64,000 nt of DNA from Rhytidiadelphus loreus (GCA_947034895.1 OX344763.1:31185025-31249024); one strand, 5' to 3'. Shown: positions 53,353 to 63,410, numbered from the stretch's first letter. Translations and numbers: made by a program. Notes: a model not told the origin generated them from the sequence alone.

Positions 53353-53994
53353 CTAGAGTATTCTGTATCCAATACAGTCCTTCAGTATCACAAAATGTGG
53401 AATCTCGCAGTAGGCATTGTGATCCTTGAAATCATCGACAACATGTAGAAGTCTAACAACTAGAAAGAAACTGTGTGGAACTCGAAAGCCTTCCCAGAAC
53501 CCCTTCGAAGAGCATTCAACAATTATGCCAACACCTGCATACTGCAGGTCGGTGCCCACAGTCAGCAGAAGAGCGACCTCCATATTGATAGTGAGAGACA
53601 GGAATTGTTGTATAGGTTTTTCATCCATGTTTAGTTGTATCGGCTGTCGGCCGACACCAGTGCAACTAGATCCTTCTGCCTCTGCGTAGGGATAAACATT
53701 ACTTGCCTCCCACACGATTGACTTCCCCGCGTAGTGTCGAAGGAAGACCAAGTCCCCCTCGGGAAACGGAATATTCATGTCAAGGTTATTTGGAACATCA
53801 AGTACATGAACACGCACAAGGTAGGGTTCGCGGTTCACTACCCTCTCTACAACGGCCCACCCCGCGTAATAGAGTCCTTCGAGGGTAAGAGCAACGACTA
53901 CTCCCTTCCGCAGCGTCAGTCTCCCAGAGCTTCCATTCCGTATGAACGCTTCGATCAGATTTGCATCCAAACCAATGCCAACAGATCCACTCAT
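53353..53994 (-). CDS. N-terminal part of the DUF7869-like gene (same frame, followed by stops)
   Basis: A 213-residue open frame starts at an ATG (53994-53992): MSGSVGIGLDANLIEAFIRN. It contains GLYYAGWAVVERVVNREPYL and a block resembling a small beta-barrel (VPNNLDMNIPFPEGDLVFLR). I do not recognise the domain. It ends at TAG 53353-53355. Beyond that the same frame stays open to TAA 53077-53079 and then enters the transposase-like exon. So this is either the 5' exon of that gene, with the stops in an intron or arising by mutation, or a separate short gene. A palindrome (53637-53658) is translated within it as GVGRQPIQ. Confidence 0.5.
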   Translation of the reverse strand: MSGSVGIGLDANLIEAFIRNGSSGRLTLRKGVVVALTLEGLYYAGWAVVERVVNREPYLVRVHVLDVPNNLDMNIPFPEGDLVFLRHYAGKSIVWEASNVYPYAEAEGSSCTGVGRQPIQLNMDEKPIQQFLSLTINMEVALLLTVGTDLQYAGVGIIVECSSKGFWEGFRVPHSFFLVVRLLHVVDDFKDHNAYCEIPHFVILKDCIGYRIL

Positions 53995-54189
53995 GATACA
54001 AACTTGGCACGGATCTCATACAATGTTGAATATGCACTTGCTCAAAGTCCCCGGAAGTCTGTATCGGCTGGCAGCCGATACGTCTGAGAACAAAATGAAA
54101 GACACCCAATCAAACACAGTGACTTCTAGTTCCCTCCTTCTTCCCACTAATGGTGTTTGTATCGGCTGGCAGCCGACATCGACCTAGCT

Positions 54190-55470
54190 TATGGGCGGGT
54201 AGCCGACAAGATGGATTGTACGGACAATACCCTGACCCTCATTCACATCACAAAGCTGTAAATCAATGAGGGAGATGGATTTCAAATACAATGAAGCGAT
54301 CAAGGAAGTTTGCACTGATATGAAAACATACCCGATCCATGCGAACTTGAGACATGTAATTGAATTGGATGTGCAAAATAGGGAGTTCCAAGACATCACA
54401 GACTGGATCCACATCTATTGCATTTAATGTGAGTGTGTCCTAACCTATAGATGCGCAATCCAATGCATTCTACTGCAAGCACGTGCAAGGATGTATTCAG
54501 TTCTTCTAGTTCACCTATGACTCATGCTCAGATCCTGATCCTCATCCCTCACGCTCCCGAGACAGTGTGACTTGTGACTCTATGTCTGCAAGGAGGAAAT
54601 GAAACTGAAAGGGGATTACCCTCTGGGAATTGGACCTTAGTGAGGAGGTGCGAGACACAATTTGGCGCTCAAAATTTGAATGCGGAGGAGGTTGAAGTTT
54701 CTGTGATTACAAATGAGAGAGGTGTGTACACTTGAGGATCGCCATTGGAAACGTATTCATGTCCTTGGAATGAGTGTTCGTCACTTCGATGTCCTTGGGA
54801 GGATGTGGTGTACGCTTGAGGATCGACAATGGGAACGTACGCATCTCCGAGCAATGAGTGATCGTCACTCTGATGTCCTTGGGAAGAAGTGGTGTACTGG
54901 ATTTTGGATGGAATGCGAGGAATGGATGAAATCCATGGATGAATGGAAAAAGACTGCCATGATTGCGCCGATGTTGGCAGCCGACACTTGAGTGGGGGAG
55001 GGGGGGTATACTCCCCTGGCCGCTCTCATTTCTCCTCATTTTTTCTCCACCACTTTTGCTCTCGCTCCTTCACCGGCCGGTCGCTGACATGCAATTGAGA
55101 GACTGAGGAGGAGCGGCCCCACCTGAGGATTTTAGTGCGCAGCCGATACTTCAGTGTGGGCAGCCGATACTTCGTTGTGGCGTCTCGAGACAAGGAGAGT
55201 TATCTTCAGCCGACAGGTGTCGAAGGTCCGCTGATAAACAACAGCAGCCAACGGCGATGGCGTCCTCCGCCACTGAAAGTGACAGGTATGGGTCCGTACA
55301 TTGTATCGGCTGGCCGCCGATACAATTGTTTATGCTTTGATGATATCCCGGTTTGAATGTATACTATGTTATTTGAATTGAACGAACACATTGCTCTTGT
55401 TATCGGCTGGCAACCGACAGTAAGGGCAGTAGTAGTCTGGAGCAGCCCTTCCGATAGTGAAGACCTTGTT
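54190..55470. other. Divergent intergenic region of the element
   Basis: This region separates the minus-strand transposase-like gene from the plus-strand ParB-like gene and should contain both promoters. It holds full palindromes at 54189, 55302 and 55400, half-copies near 54972, 55139 and 55157, and a tandem duplication at 54723-54889. Open frames here show no known family. Confidence 0.5.
54723..54889 (+). repeat. Two-copy tandem repeat, unit about 83-85 bp
   Basis: Both units contain GTGTAC(A/G)CTTGAGGATCG, GGAACGTA, ATGAGTG and CACT-CGATGTCCTTGGGA-type blocks in the same order, with about 80% identity by eye. Confidence 0.75.
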
Positions 55471-58400
55471 ATGGGATGGGAATGTATGAAGGCAGAGAGG
55501 GATCAACAAAATGCCCTAATCACTAAGGACATGGCGAAAGGGAAGAAGAAGGTGCCAGCGTCAAGGAAGCAAGTGACAAGATCACAGGATCCGGCGAATG
55601 AATCTACTGAACAGGAGGTCGGGTCGCCTAGCAAACCCAGGAGGAAGGCAAAGGGAAAGGACGATCCAAATCGGGTGATTATTCTTACACTGGATGAAGC
55701 ACTGGTACGCAGGAATCACCTACCGACGAAGACAAAGGATAACGAGGTGAACGCCATCTACCAAGCGCTGGAGACGGGACTCCTTCACGCATTTCCATAC
55801 TAGAAGCGGCGACTATCTGGAGTCATTCCATCGGACAAGCTTCACATTGCACCAGACGAGCTGAAGTACCACAAGATTGCGAAGGATCGCCTTGGTCAGG
55901 TATTCCATTTGTTTTCTATGCCACTACCCCATATTCCATTTAATGTCCTCCTACCAATAGTGTCGGCTGCCAGCCGACACCCTGAAGTAGTGATTCTCAC
56001 TACCTGGATTTCCGTCATTTCAGGTTAAAACCATGTACAAGGGCTATGGGTCTATCAGGAAGAAGCCCGAAATACACGGCATTCCATTGAAACGAGCTTC
56101 GTTACCCACAGACAAAGGACTGGACGCAGTGATGGACCAATGCCCGGTGGAGGGTGCCACTGTTGTCATCGGTGGTATAACGATGCCGTGGTGGCAGGCA
56201 CCAAATGTCAACTGGTATATCATTGGGGGCCAACATACCGTCACCGCCTACCGAGAACTAGCCGAACAGTTTCCTGATGGCTCGCCGGCAAAAGCTGATC
56301 TCTTGGAGTTTGAGGTCATTCCGGTATTTAGTAGAGACCCAAACACGCTTGTCCGGGTATCCAATGCTCTTAATCTAAACATCGCGGAGAAGGTGGCAAA
56401 GGAGACGTTCCGATCCTGCGCAGAGATGGGGAGGGTGGCATGGGTGAAGGCGGGTTGCCCGGAGCCACATCGAGGAGGAGGCAAGCCGACGGCCGCATTT
56501 GAGGTATTCATCATAAACTGTGCTTCATCAATAGGAATTTAATTTAATTATATAATCGTTCGTTAATTGCAATTGTATCGGCTGCCCGCCGATACAGGAC
56601 GACATTCATAATGTTCATATGGAAGTATCTTTTCTATCGGCTACCGGCCGATACAATTTTGACATGTTCTCACACATTAAATACTAAATTATGCAGGCAG
56701 CAAAGTTGAATGTCATGGCGCACTTCGTCGACGAGAAGGTCTCGTCAAAGCTGCCACTTATCTTTGTTAAGGAGAGGACATGGGTACTGTGGACTGAGGT
56801 GTTCGACGCTTGGGAGAACGGTGAGCTTGTAGGCGACGATGGGACTATTCCGAATTCCATCGTTAATCGGAAACCACTGACACATATTACCAAGACAGAC
56901 CTGACGCCTACTCTCGGCCTCCGCGATGCCGACCTCTGTGAACTTGTGGGGGACATCCTCAACCTCCGCGTGAGCATCAAGAACAATGCAAAGGCCCGAT
57001 CATCAGGAAAGGTGACACTCTTCAATTGGTGCCGGGATAAGAAGCTCGACAGGGTCGTCATGAACGAGATCATGTGGCTCAGGAAGAAGTACCTGCTGCC
57101 TTGTAAGGATGCTACTTGGGTCCCGTATTCTGACGAGGCGTGGTAAGAACTAGCAAACGCGGAAGGCTATTCTGCCGCTGTCGTTTGGAATGTGTGGAAG
57201 GACGTCAAGAAATTCACAGACGGCAGCAACTGGTTGAACAGGCGAGCCAACCCCATGCATCCCACGACGGATAAGTCTACGGATGGCAAGGCGCCTGGGG
57301 TATTCTACACAACGTTGAAGAGCTACGCCACTGTTGTTGTGGATCCGATCCGGGGGAGTGTGTCAGACCTCAAGTATGAGTGCCGCCTTGGAGAGACTAT
57401 ATCCAGCGTGATGGATGCAGTTCGGGGCGGCTCTGAGTCTTTGGGCCTCCAACCTGGGGACCGGAAGTTCTTCGTGCTATTTGGGTACAACGAGAGTGGT
57501 GAACCTTTGCATGTGAATAAAGAAAATTTCCTAGAATTAGCAATTGTGGCAGAGGCTCCCTCGGAACTGGACGATGATTCCGACTCCTACATTCCTCTGC
57601 CAATGCTCTTCATAGGCAACTCTCGATTCAGGGATTCCATGGCGGCCGCCTCCTATTCATATGTGTCATCATGGTATTTCCAGACGGTGTACTACCAACC
57701 ATCTCCTCGCGGGGGATTTCTCAAGGCTGAGCTGGAGGCGAAGCCAATGGTCACACTATCTCTGACCTACCCCAAGCCGGAGGACAGAGGCAGTATGCAA
57801 GGGGTATTCAAAAAGTTCACTGGAATCCAGAAGCCCCTTGAGTGGCACAACCAAGATGTCGATGGCAAGGTCGACTGGAACGGAGGATTCTGCGGCATTG
57901 GCCATGGGCTCCTAGAGCTATTCATGAAGCCGACTCTCAAATCCAAGGACGCCACCGTCATCAATATTTGGGGAGGTGGAAACGTTACCGAGATCGCTCT
58001 AGTAAGTCATGCGTTGTAGTACACTAGGAGTTTAATGTTTTCTTCGTATACATCCATTTGTGTCGGCTGGCAGCCGATACAAATCCTATCTGACTGCAAT
58101 GCTCTATGTTTTTAGAGGAATGGTTGCCCCGTTCTGGAGTTCGTTCTTGAAGAGGATGGCGTAGCGAAAGCTAATGAGCGCGTCAAGGGAATGAACCTTG
58201 TTTCCGCTGCTCATGTCTTTGCTCCTCCGCGGGACCCTGCATTACTGGAGGTTCGCACTGCTAGAGGATTGGGGCTGGGGGCTCAGTCGACTCCCTCCTT
58301 CACTCCACATCCCCCCATTGATCCAGAATCCGTGCGTCCACCACAGATTATTGTCGGCTTTGATGATCCACCGTCGAGGGTCCGCCGTCGGATTAATCAA

Positions 58401-60133
58401 CCAACCACATCACAACTGATTGTCCTGTGCGGCGACTCGTCTAGTGAAGACTCCATCGTGCAAACACTGTTTCGCAAGCCGCGAGGTAACCGAAGTCAGG
58501 ATCCTACACCAACCGAACCTTCATCGCCCACTCGTACAACTCAACGGGAGTCGGCACCAACAAACAGCAATATCATGTCGCCCATTGATCCCGCTCATAG
58601 TCGCCAAGCAGTTCGTGACACTGTACCGTGCGATGTTGGAGAAACTGAAGAAGGTGGAGTTGGCGATGATGGCACTTTGGACGCCATGGTCGTTGATTTA
58701 CATAATGCCCTGCCATCTGAGGAGATCCTAAGAGCTCAATCAGAACGCCAGGGGTCGAAACCAACAGGTGCCGTCGAGAACCCGCCAGAGTCTACGTTGA
58801 TGTCGGCGGCCAGCTGACACATCCAGCTGCGTCCGCTGGCGGGTCGCGACGGGGTAGGAGCAAAGGAAACAGACCGGACGGGACTTCGCCTTCTTTGGAC
58901 TCTCGTCGCATTGGCCGGTCCAAGGGGAAACGGAAACGCACGGAGGTGGAGGTAGACAGTGTCGTGCCTTTGGAGAACATGCCAGAGCACGACTTCCCCA
59001 ACGAACCGCTATCTCCCGTTCATCAGGGAGCATCCATGCAAACGCGGTCTAGAGGTTCGTCGTAGGTCAAAGATATGTGCCGAAATATTTGAGGAGTAAC
59101 TAGAGTAGGTCATTTAACTTAGTGCTACCTGGCTCTGACTTGTTCTTTGGGACTTGTCACTATGTGCCTTCAGCTATGCAGAATAGACTATTTATGTAGT
59201 GTGTCGGCTGCCAGCTGATACATTAGAATTTTGTTGTTCGAATCCACTCATTGTATTGCATCTAAGGCATTATGTACGTCATCTCTCATTGCAGATTCTC
59301 ATGCTCCACCATCTGAGTCCTCAGAGAAGACCGTGTCTCAAGGAGAAGACGAGTGTGACAAACCGGCTACCGACTACAGAGCACACGATTCAAGTCCTGA
59401 TGCTCCACAGGTAGCGTCTTCGAAATTGTTTCTTTTCATTGAGGTCCAGGGAACCATAATGTTCTTCGAGCCACTCATTTTGAAGGGAAAGGGTTCGCAT
59501 CAAAGGTCTCAGGTCAGAGATCGTCCGGGACTTCAACAATTTCTGAGATTTTGTATGAGTCAGGACATCACGATTGTCTATTGGTCGGATTTGGTGTTGG
59601 ACACTCTCAAGCATCGTCTAGACAATATTAAATGGAAGGTGCCGGAGATTGGAGATAGCTTTCTTGCCTTCGGGCAAGAGTCATGTGACCTTAGCACCTA
59701 CCGAAATCCGGCGAATCCTGGTAGACCAATTTTCTTGAAGCGTCTTGCACGTCTCTTGGCCTCCCCGACACTGTTCAACAATGGTGCCTCCATTCATAAT
59801 TCATTGATCATCGATCATATTCCTTATAGGAACATTTTGAATTTGCCATATAGTGCGGTTCATCCACCTCCTTGTACAATGTACTCGGAGGCGAAATTGA
59901 AGGCTCCCAGACTCCCCTTCCTCCAGCAAACGATGATCCCGTTTCTGGAGGGGTTGCTGTCTTCTGGGCTCTCGGTTCCCGAGTACTGTGAGCGGAATTC
60001 GGAAGTCGGTCTTCCGCGATGCATGCCGGGGTCGACTCAATATAATTTGTGCATTGAAGTCACGGCAGATTGTAAGAAGGGATTTGAGGTGCCCTACTCA
60101 GAGGAAGAGCTACTGGCCATGGGAACGAAATGA
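55471..60133 (+). CDS. ParB-like / degenerate DNA-methyltransferase-like / FCP1-like protein, five exons (disrupted)
   Basis: Exons are 55471-55899, 56024-56503, 56697-58001, 58116-59054 and 59295-60133, all GT-AG. Exon 2 has a ParB/Srx-like segment (NWYIIGGQHTVTAYRELAEQ, then VRVSNALNLN). Exon 3 has ATVVVDPIRG, resembling the DPPY motif of DNA amino-methyltransferases, and ends with LLELFMKPTLKSKDATVINI and WGGGNVTEIAL. Exon 4 continues RNGCPVLEFVLEED, like the FxGxG and acidic motifs of that fold. ParB-methyltransferase fusions are known in phages and bacteria. Exon 4 then becomes low-complexity and basic. Exon 5 is the FCP1-like domain. Disruptions: TAG at 55801-55803, TAA at 57144-57146, and a 20-base palindrome at 58801-58820 that shifts the frame. 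Without it the exons total a whole number of codons. Catalytic motifs are degenerate, so enzyme activity is doubtful. The start ATG (55471) is a guess. Confidence 0.6.
59295..60133 (+). other. FCP1-homology (HAD-like) domain, catalytic aspartates missing
   Basis: The exon encodes LFLFIEVQGTIMFFEP where active FCP1/TIM50-type HAD phosphatases have a DxDxT motif; both aspartates are replaced (E and Q). RPGLQQFLRFCMSQDITIVYWSD follows, as in the family pattern RPGLxxFLxF...VxxWS. The third motif is NSLIIDHIPYRNILN, like the usual NTLLIDDSPYKALLN. So the fold is recognisable but catalysis is unlikely. The splice from exon 4 (phase 1, G|AT) keeps the frame. Confidence 0.65.
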
Positions 60134-60324
60134 TGCGGATGCTAGTCAACCTGTCGCTGGAGGGCACTTACTGTATCGGCTGCCAGCCAACACTATTATT
60201 AGAAATTGTATAAATGTCTTGTACATATAGCGTAGGACTTGTACCATATGTTTAAAAACTTATGTATGGATTTTTTTGCTAAACAATTACGTGTAATAAA
60301 GGCATTTACCGACGCCTGTCCAGC

Positions 60325-60332
60325 TATATAAG
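60325..60332 (+). promoter_or_regulatory. TATA box upstream of the second FCP1-like gene
   Basis: TATATAAG stands in a GC-richer context about 190 bases after the previous stop codon. It would start a transcript near 60355, suggesting that the downstream FCP1-like exon belongs to a separate gene. Confidence 0.4.
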
Positions 60333-60890
60333 ACGGATAGTCGTTTTGCTCTCGAAGCATTCAAATGTTTCCTTCGAGAGTTTGAATGTTCTAGCACGAT
60401 CACTGTAATCAACAGTTATGGAATTATTGGATGTAGTCGTTGAATCTCCACTAAACTGACTAGACTGCATGTAATGACTCAGTCTCCCAGACGGTCCGCA
60501 AATGCTTCTAGCTTGGGACTCTGACGGGACTGTGGCATTAACTGTAGCAAGGCTTGTTTAGTGGAGACTCATCGATTGCATCTGGGCTTCTACAACACTT
60601 GTTTACAGTTCTCTGCTTTACCCTTTCACTCTTTAAGGAAGCGTTTGATTGCTTCCAGAGCAAATGCGCGCTCTGCCATATATGGCTGGGCATGGCCATC
60701 TTTTCTTTTACAAACTCGCACACTCATACTCACTTCTCGTGCCTAGATTTCGAGGGGAATCATTGCTTACTACTTTATCATTTATCAAAAATCCAACGTA
60801 TCGGCCGCCAGCCGATATCTTGCATGCCGGTTCTCAGCTCCCTTGTAATTACCACATAATCTTGAGTCATCACATTTATGTTCTGTTCAG

Positions 60891-61541
60891 GAGTCCACCA
60901 ATGGGCAACCCCATACATTCAAAAAGTATGTGGTGCTCTGCGTCACGGGATTGCTTTGTTTTGTTGACCCGAATATCAAGGTGGATAAGTGGGACCCTCA
61001 CCGAAACATCGTTAGACGTCTAGGGCTCGTCGGAATGTTTTCTACGTTGTTTGAAAAGTTTCATGTCGGGATTTGGTCGAAAATGCCAATGCATGAACTG
61101 CAGCCGTTGCTTGCTCACTTGCTTCTGAAAGATGTCATTCAAAAGCTATCATTTGTATATGGGAGAGAATACTGTGTAGATAGGCAGAATTTTCCTTGGT
61201 GCTACAAAATGATATCAACACTGCTTGCAAAGGGACCGTCCAAGGAAATTTGTTCATTTGACCAAGTGCTCATGGTTGACGTCTGCCCGATTTCACTACG
61301 GAGAACACCGGATACCGCGTGCTATATTCCTTTGCCATTTCAGGGGCATCTCAACTTCCCAAATGCTAGTAGAGTTATTCCAAATATTTCAACGGATATC
61401 ATTCCATTCATATATTCCATGTACGAGCATGATTCAGTTTCGGAATATATCAAAGTCACCAAAAGACCGGGACAATTACACTATGAAGTGGCACACGCCA
61501 TGAAGTACGGGCATCCAAATTGGGATGGGATATTCGGATAG
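60891..61541 (+). CDS. Second FCP1-homology (HAD-like) protein, 3' exon only
   Basis: The exon follows a TTCTGTTCAG acceptor and encodes KKYVVLCVTGLLCFVDPN, matching the DLNGLLC-type first motif of plant FCP1/TIM50-like proteins but with the nucleophilic aspartate gone (CVTGLL). FEKFHVGIWSK matches the second motif. CSFDQVLMVDVCPISLRRTP resembles the third motif, with one aspartate kept. It is therefore probably a pseudophosphatase and a distant relative of the domain ending at 60133. Stop TAG is at 61539-61541. Upstream coding exons between 60355 and 60890 could not be identified; that interval contains a palindrome at 60797, presumably in an intron. Confidence 0.6.
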   Translation, partial: ESTNGQPHTFKKYVVLCVTGLLCFVDPNIKVDKWDPHRNIVRRLGLVGMFSTLFEKFHVGIWSKMPMHELQPLLAHLLLKDVIQKLSFVYGREYCVDRQNFPWCYKMISTLLAKGPSKEICSFDQVLMVDVCPISLRRTPDTACYIPLPFQGHLNFPNASRVIPNISTDIIPFIYSMYEHDSVSEYIKVTKRPGQLHYEVAHAMKYGHPNWDGIFG

Positions 61542-62056
61542 AGACTTCTTTAGGATATATGGGCTGCCAGCCGATACACTGCTATCGTCCGCTGAGGTAC
61601 ACAGTATATACCTTCATCGCCGTCATCAACTTTATTGCCTTCATCAACTGTACCTCCAAAATCAAATGGATTGTCATCGACGCCTTCCTTACTTTCACAT
61701 CCTACTTTCGGGGTCGACATCACGTTCTCTGAGATATCGGTTGCCAACTGATACTCCTCGTAGATTCCTCTGTAGCTGATCTAGTTAGTGTGAGGCAAAT
61801 GTAATGTGGCTTGTGCTTTCAGCAGCATGGAGGTTGTCTTACCCTGCTCTGATAGTCAAATCATTCATCTTAACTAGTTCATGTGGACTATCGGTTGGCA
61901 TCCGACACTGTGCCACGCCTTGTGGTCATCAGCTATGTAATCTGTCATTCTCAATATATCATGTTATTTTACGTTTCGTATACACTACGGGCTGTTCTGT
62001 ATAATGATTGTTGCACAGAAATCATTGAATTCCACTTTATCGACGGACAGCTGATT

Positions 62057-62843
62057 GAATTCTGGACTATGGATTTGTCCATAATTAGTTAAATATGGGT
62101 TATACTTCTTAATGGCAAATGTGGGGGCTTAGATAGGGAGACTTCTTAATTTTTATGCCCCCTTGTTTTTGGTGTAAACCAAATCTTAGATAAGGTGAAA
62201 ACACACATACATCCATGTATCCATTATTGACAAGTATCCCTTAAATAAAATTGTTCCAATACTTACTTTGATTGGTTGACTACTAATTTTCTAGATTTTG
62301 GTTTCATGACCAAGCTACATGATGGTTTGGAGGAGCTTCCACTTTAAAAATTTATATTACTCAAATTACTAGTCTTATCTAAAAATTCTATTTATTTTAT
62401 TTTTAAATTCACAAATTTCAAGTTCTATTAATATCAAAATATTTTTCTTGAAAAACATGCCTTTAAGGCTCCAACTATGTTAAATTAGTTGTCGTTTTTG
62501 ATATTTTTGGGTGTTTTCACCTTAAAATACTAATATAGGCTATAGTTGAAGGAGTATCTATATAAAACTCAATGAACTTCTACTTTTATTTGAGTTCACT
62601 TGGATTTTTGTTTTTTAATTGGTTATATTCTAGATACAATAGAACATCTAATAAGTAGCACTCTCTGATATAATAATAATTTGTAAAGTAATATTGATTG
62701 CTAGTCTCGACCTTGGCCCCATACAAACATCGTGACTACAAATGATCCACCTTTTAATTATTGTAATGACCTCTGTAATATAAAATGTCATACCAATCCT
62801 AGTCATAATGCTCGCCCTAATGCTTATTAGAAGTTCTATTGTA
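62057..62843. other. AT-rich spacer beyond the element
   Basis: No recognisable gene, and the palindrome family stops here. Confidence 0.45.
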
Positions 62844-63410
62844 CTCCCTCTGTCCCAAAACGATCTTCTTGTTTGACAAAATGTTCCAGATTAAGGCTAA
62901 AGATAACTTTTTTAAGAACCATTTTGCATGGTAGGTAGAGTTTAGTATACTCTTAGTGTCCTGCAAACATTGACTTTAGAAGCCTTTTTCAAAGTGTAGT
63001 TTTAAATTATTGAAAAGTAGAATTTTTTGGGCATTTTTAAATAGCACCAGTGGGCATATAGTTGTTGAGTGTGAGGTTATAATTTTATGGGCATTTAGAA
63101 TAAGCCAAAGCCCACGTGTGGACCTCAATATTGACTCCAAAAGTTTCTTCTCCTTCAATTAGACAATACTCAAAGAGATGCAAAAAATAAAATTGAACAA
63201 CGTTAAATGACCCCTTGAATCATTTCATGTGTCTTTTGATTGATGATTGAATGGATGGAGGGGGAGCTATTCCTCAAAATTGTTTTGTTGATCCTAGAGA
63301 GCAATCAAAAATTGAATCTGACGAATTTACAACATTACAAATGCAATAGGAAGATCATTTTGGGACAAAAAATTAGACCCAACAGGAAGATCATTATGGA
63401 ACGGAGGGAG
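62844..63410. mobile_element. Stowaway-like element (567 bp)
   Basis: The left end CTCCCTCTGTCCCAAAACGA and the right end TCATTATGGAACGGAGGGAG are inverted repeats flanked by TA (62842-62843 and 63411-63412). A second inner inverted copy of the end (AGGAAGATCATTTTGGGACA, about 63350) suggests nested insertions or a duplicated terminus. No transposase is seen. Confidence 0.75.

Larger units (their letters stand above)
48986..62056. mobile_element. Large gene-carrying element marked by dispersed 19-23 bp palindromes
   Basis: Limits are set by the outermost recognisable palindrome-like copies, a degenerate one at about 48986 and another at 62038-62056, so the true ends are unknown. Inside are a DUF7869-like putative transposase gene on the minus strand and, divergently, a ParB/methyltransferase/FCP1-like gene and a second FCP1-like gene on the plus strand. 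Exons are clearly more GC-rich than the neighbouring spacers. I found no matching terminal inverted repeats or target duplication by eye. The combination suggests a large DNA transposon or domesticated insertion. A viral or plasmid-like origin is possible but unsupported. Confidence 0.6.
49228..62056. repeat. Dispersed palindrome family, core TATCGGCTGGCAGCCGATA
   Basis: The consensus extends the quoted core by TG on the left and CA on the right, giving a 23-bp perfect inverted repeat around one central base. Copies begin at about 49228, 49495, 49679, 49767, 51871, 51987, 53283, 53637, 54060, 54159, 54189, 55302, 55400, 55960, 56574, 56634, 58060, 58801, 59201, 60172, 60797, 61556, 61734 and 61888, with a degenerate copy at 62038. 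Half-copies occur near 54972, 55139 and 55157. Arms co-vary (A-T/G-C switches at the fourth base; G/C centre swaps), so the ability to pair is largely kept. Most lie in introns or spacers; those at 53283, 53637, 55400 and 58801 fall in reading frames. Confidence 0.88.

Noticed and set aside
60480..60560. WDSDGT peptide resembling a HAD motif upstream of the second FCP1-like exon
   Set aside because: A very short frame ending in TAG with no continuation; the exon at 60891 has its own first-motif position.
49228..62056. CRISPR-like array made of the palindromic repeats
   Set aside because: Spacing is irregular (tens of bases to about 2 kb), copies differ in sequence, genes lie between them, and the DNA is eukaryotic.
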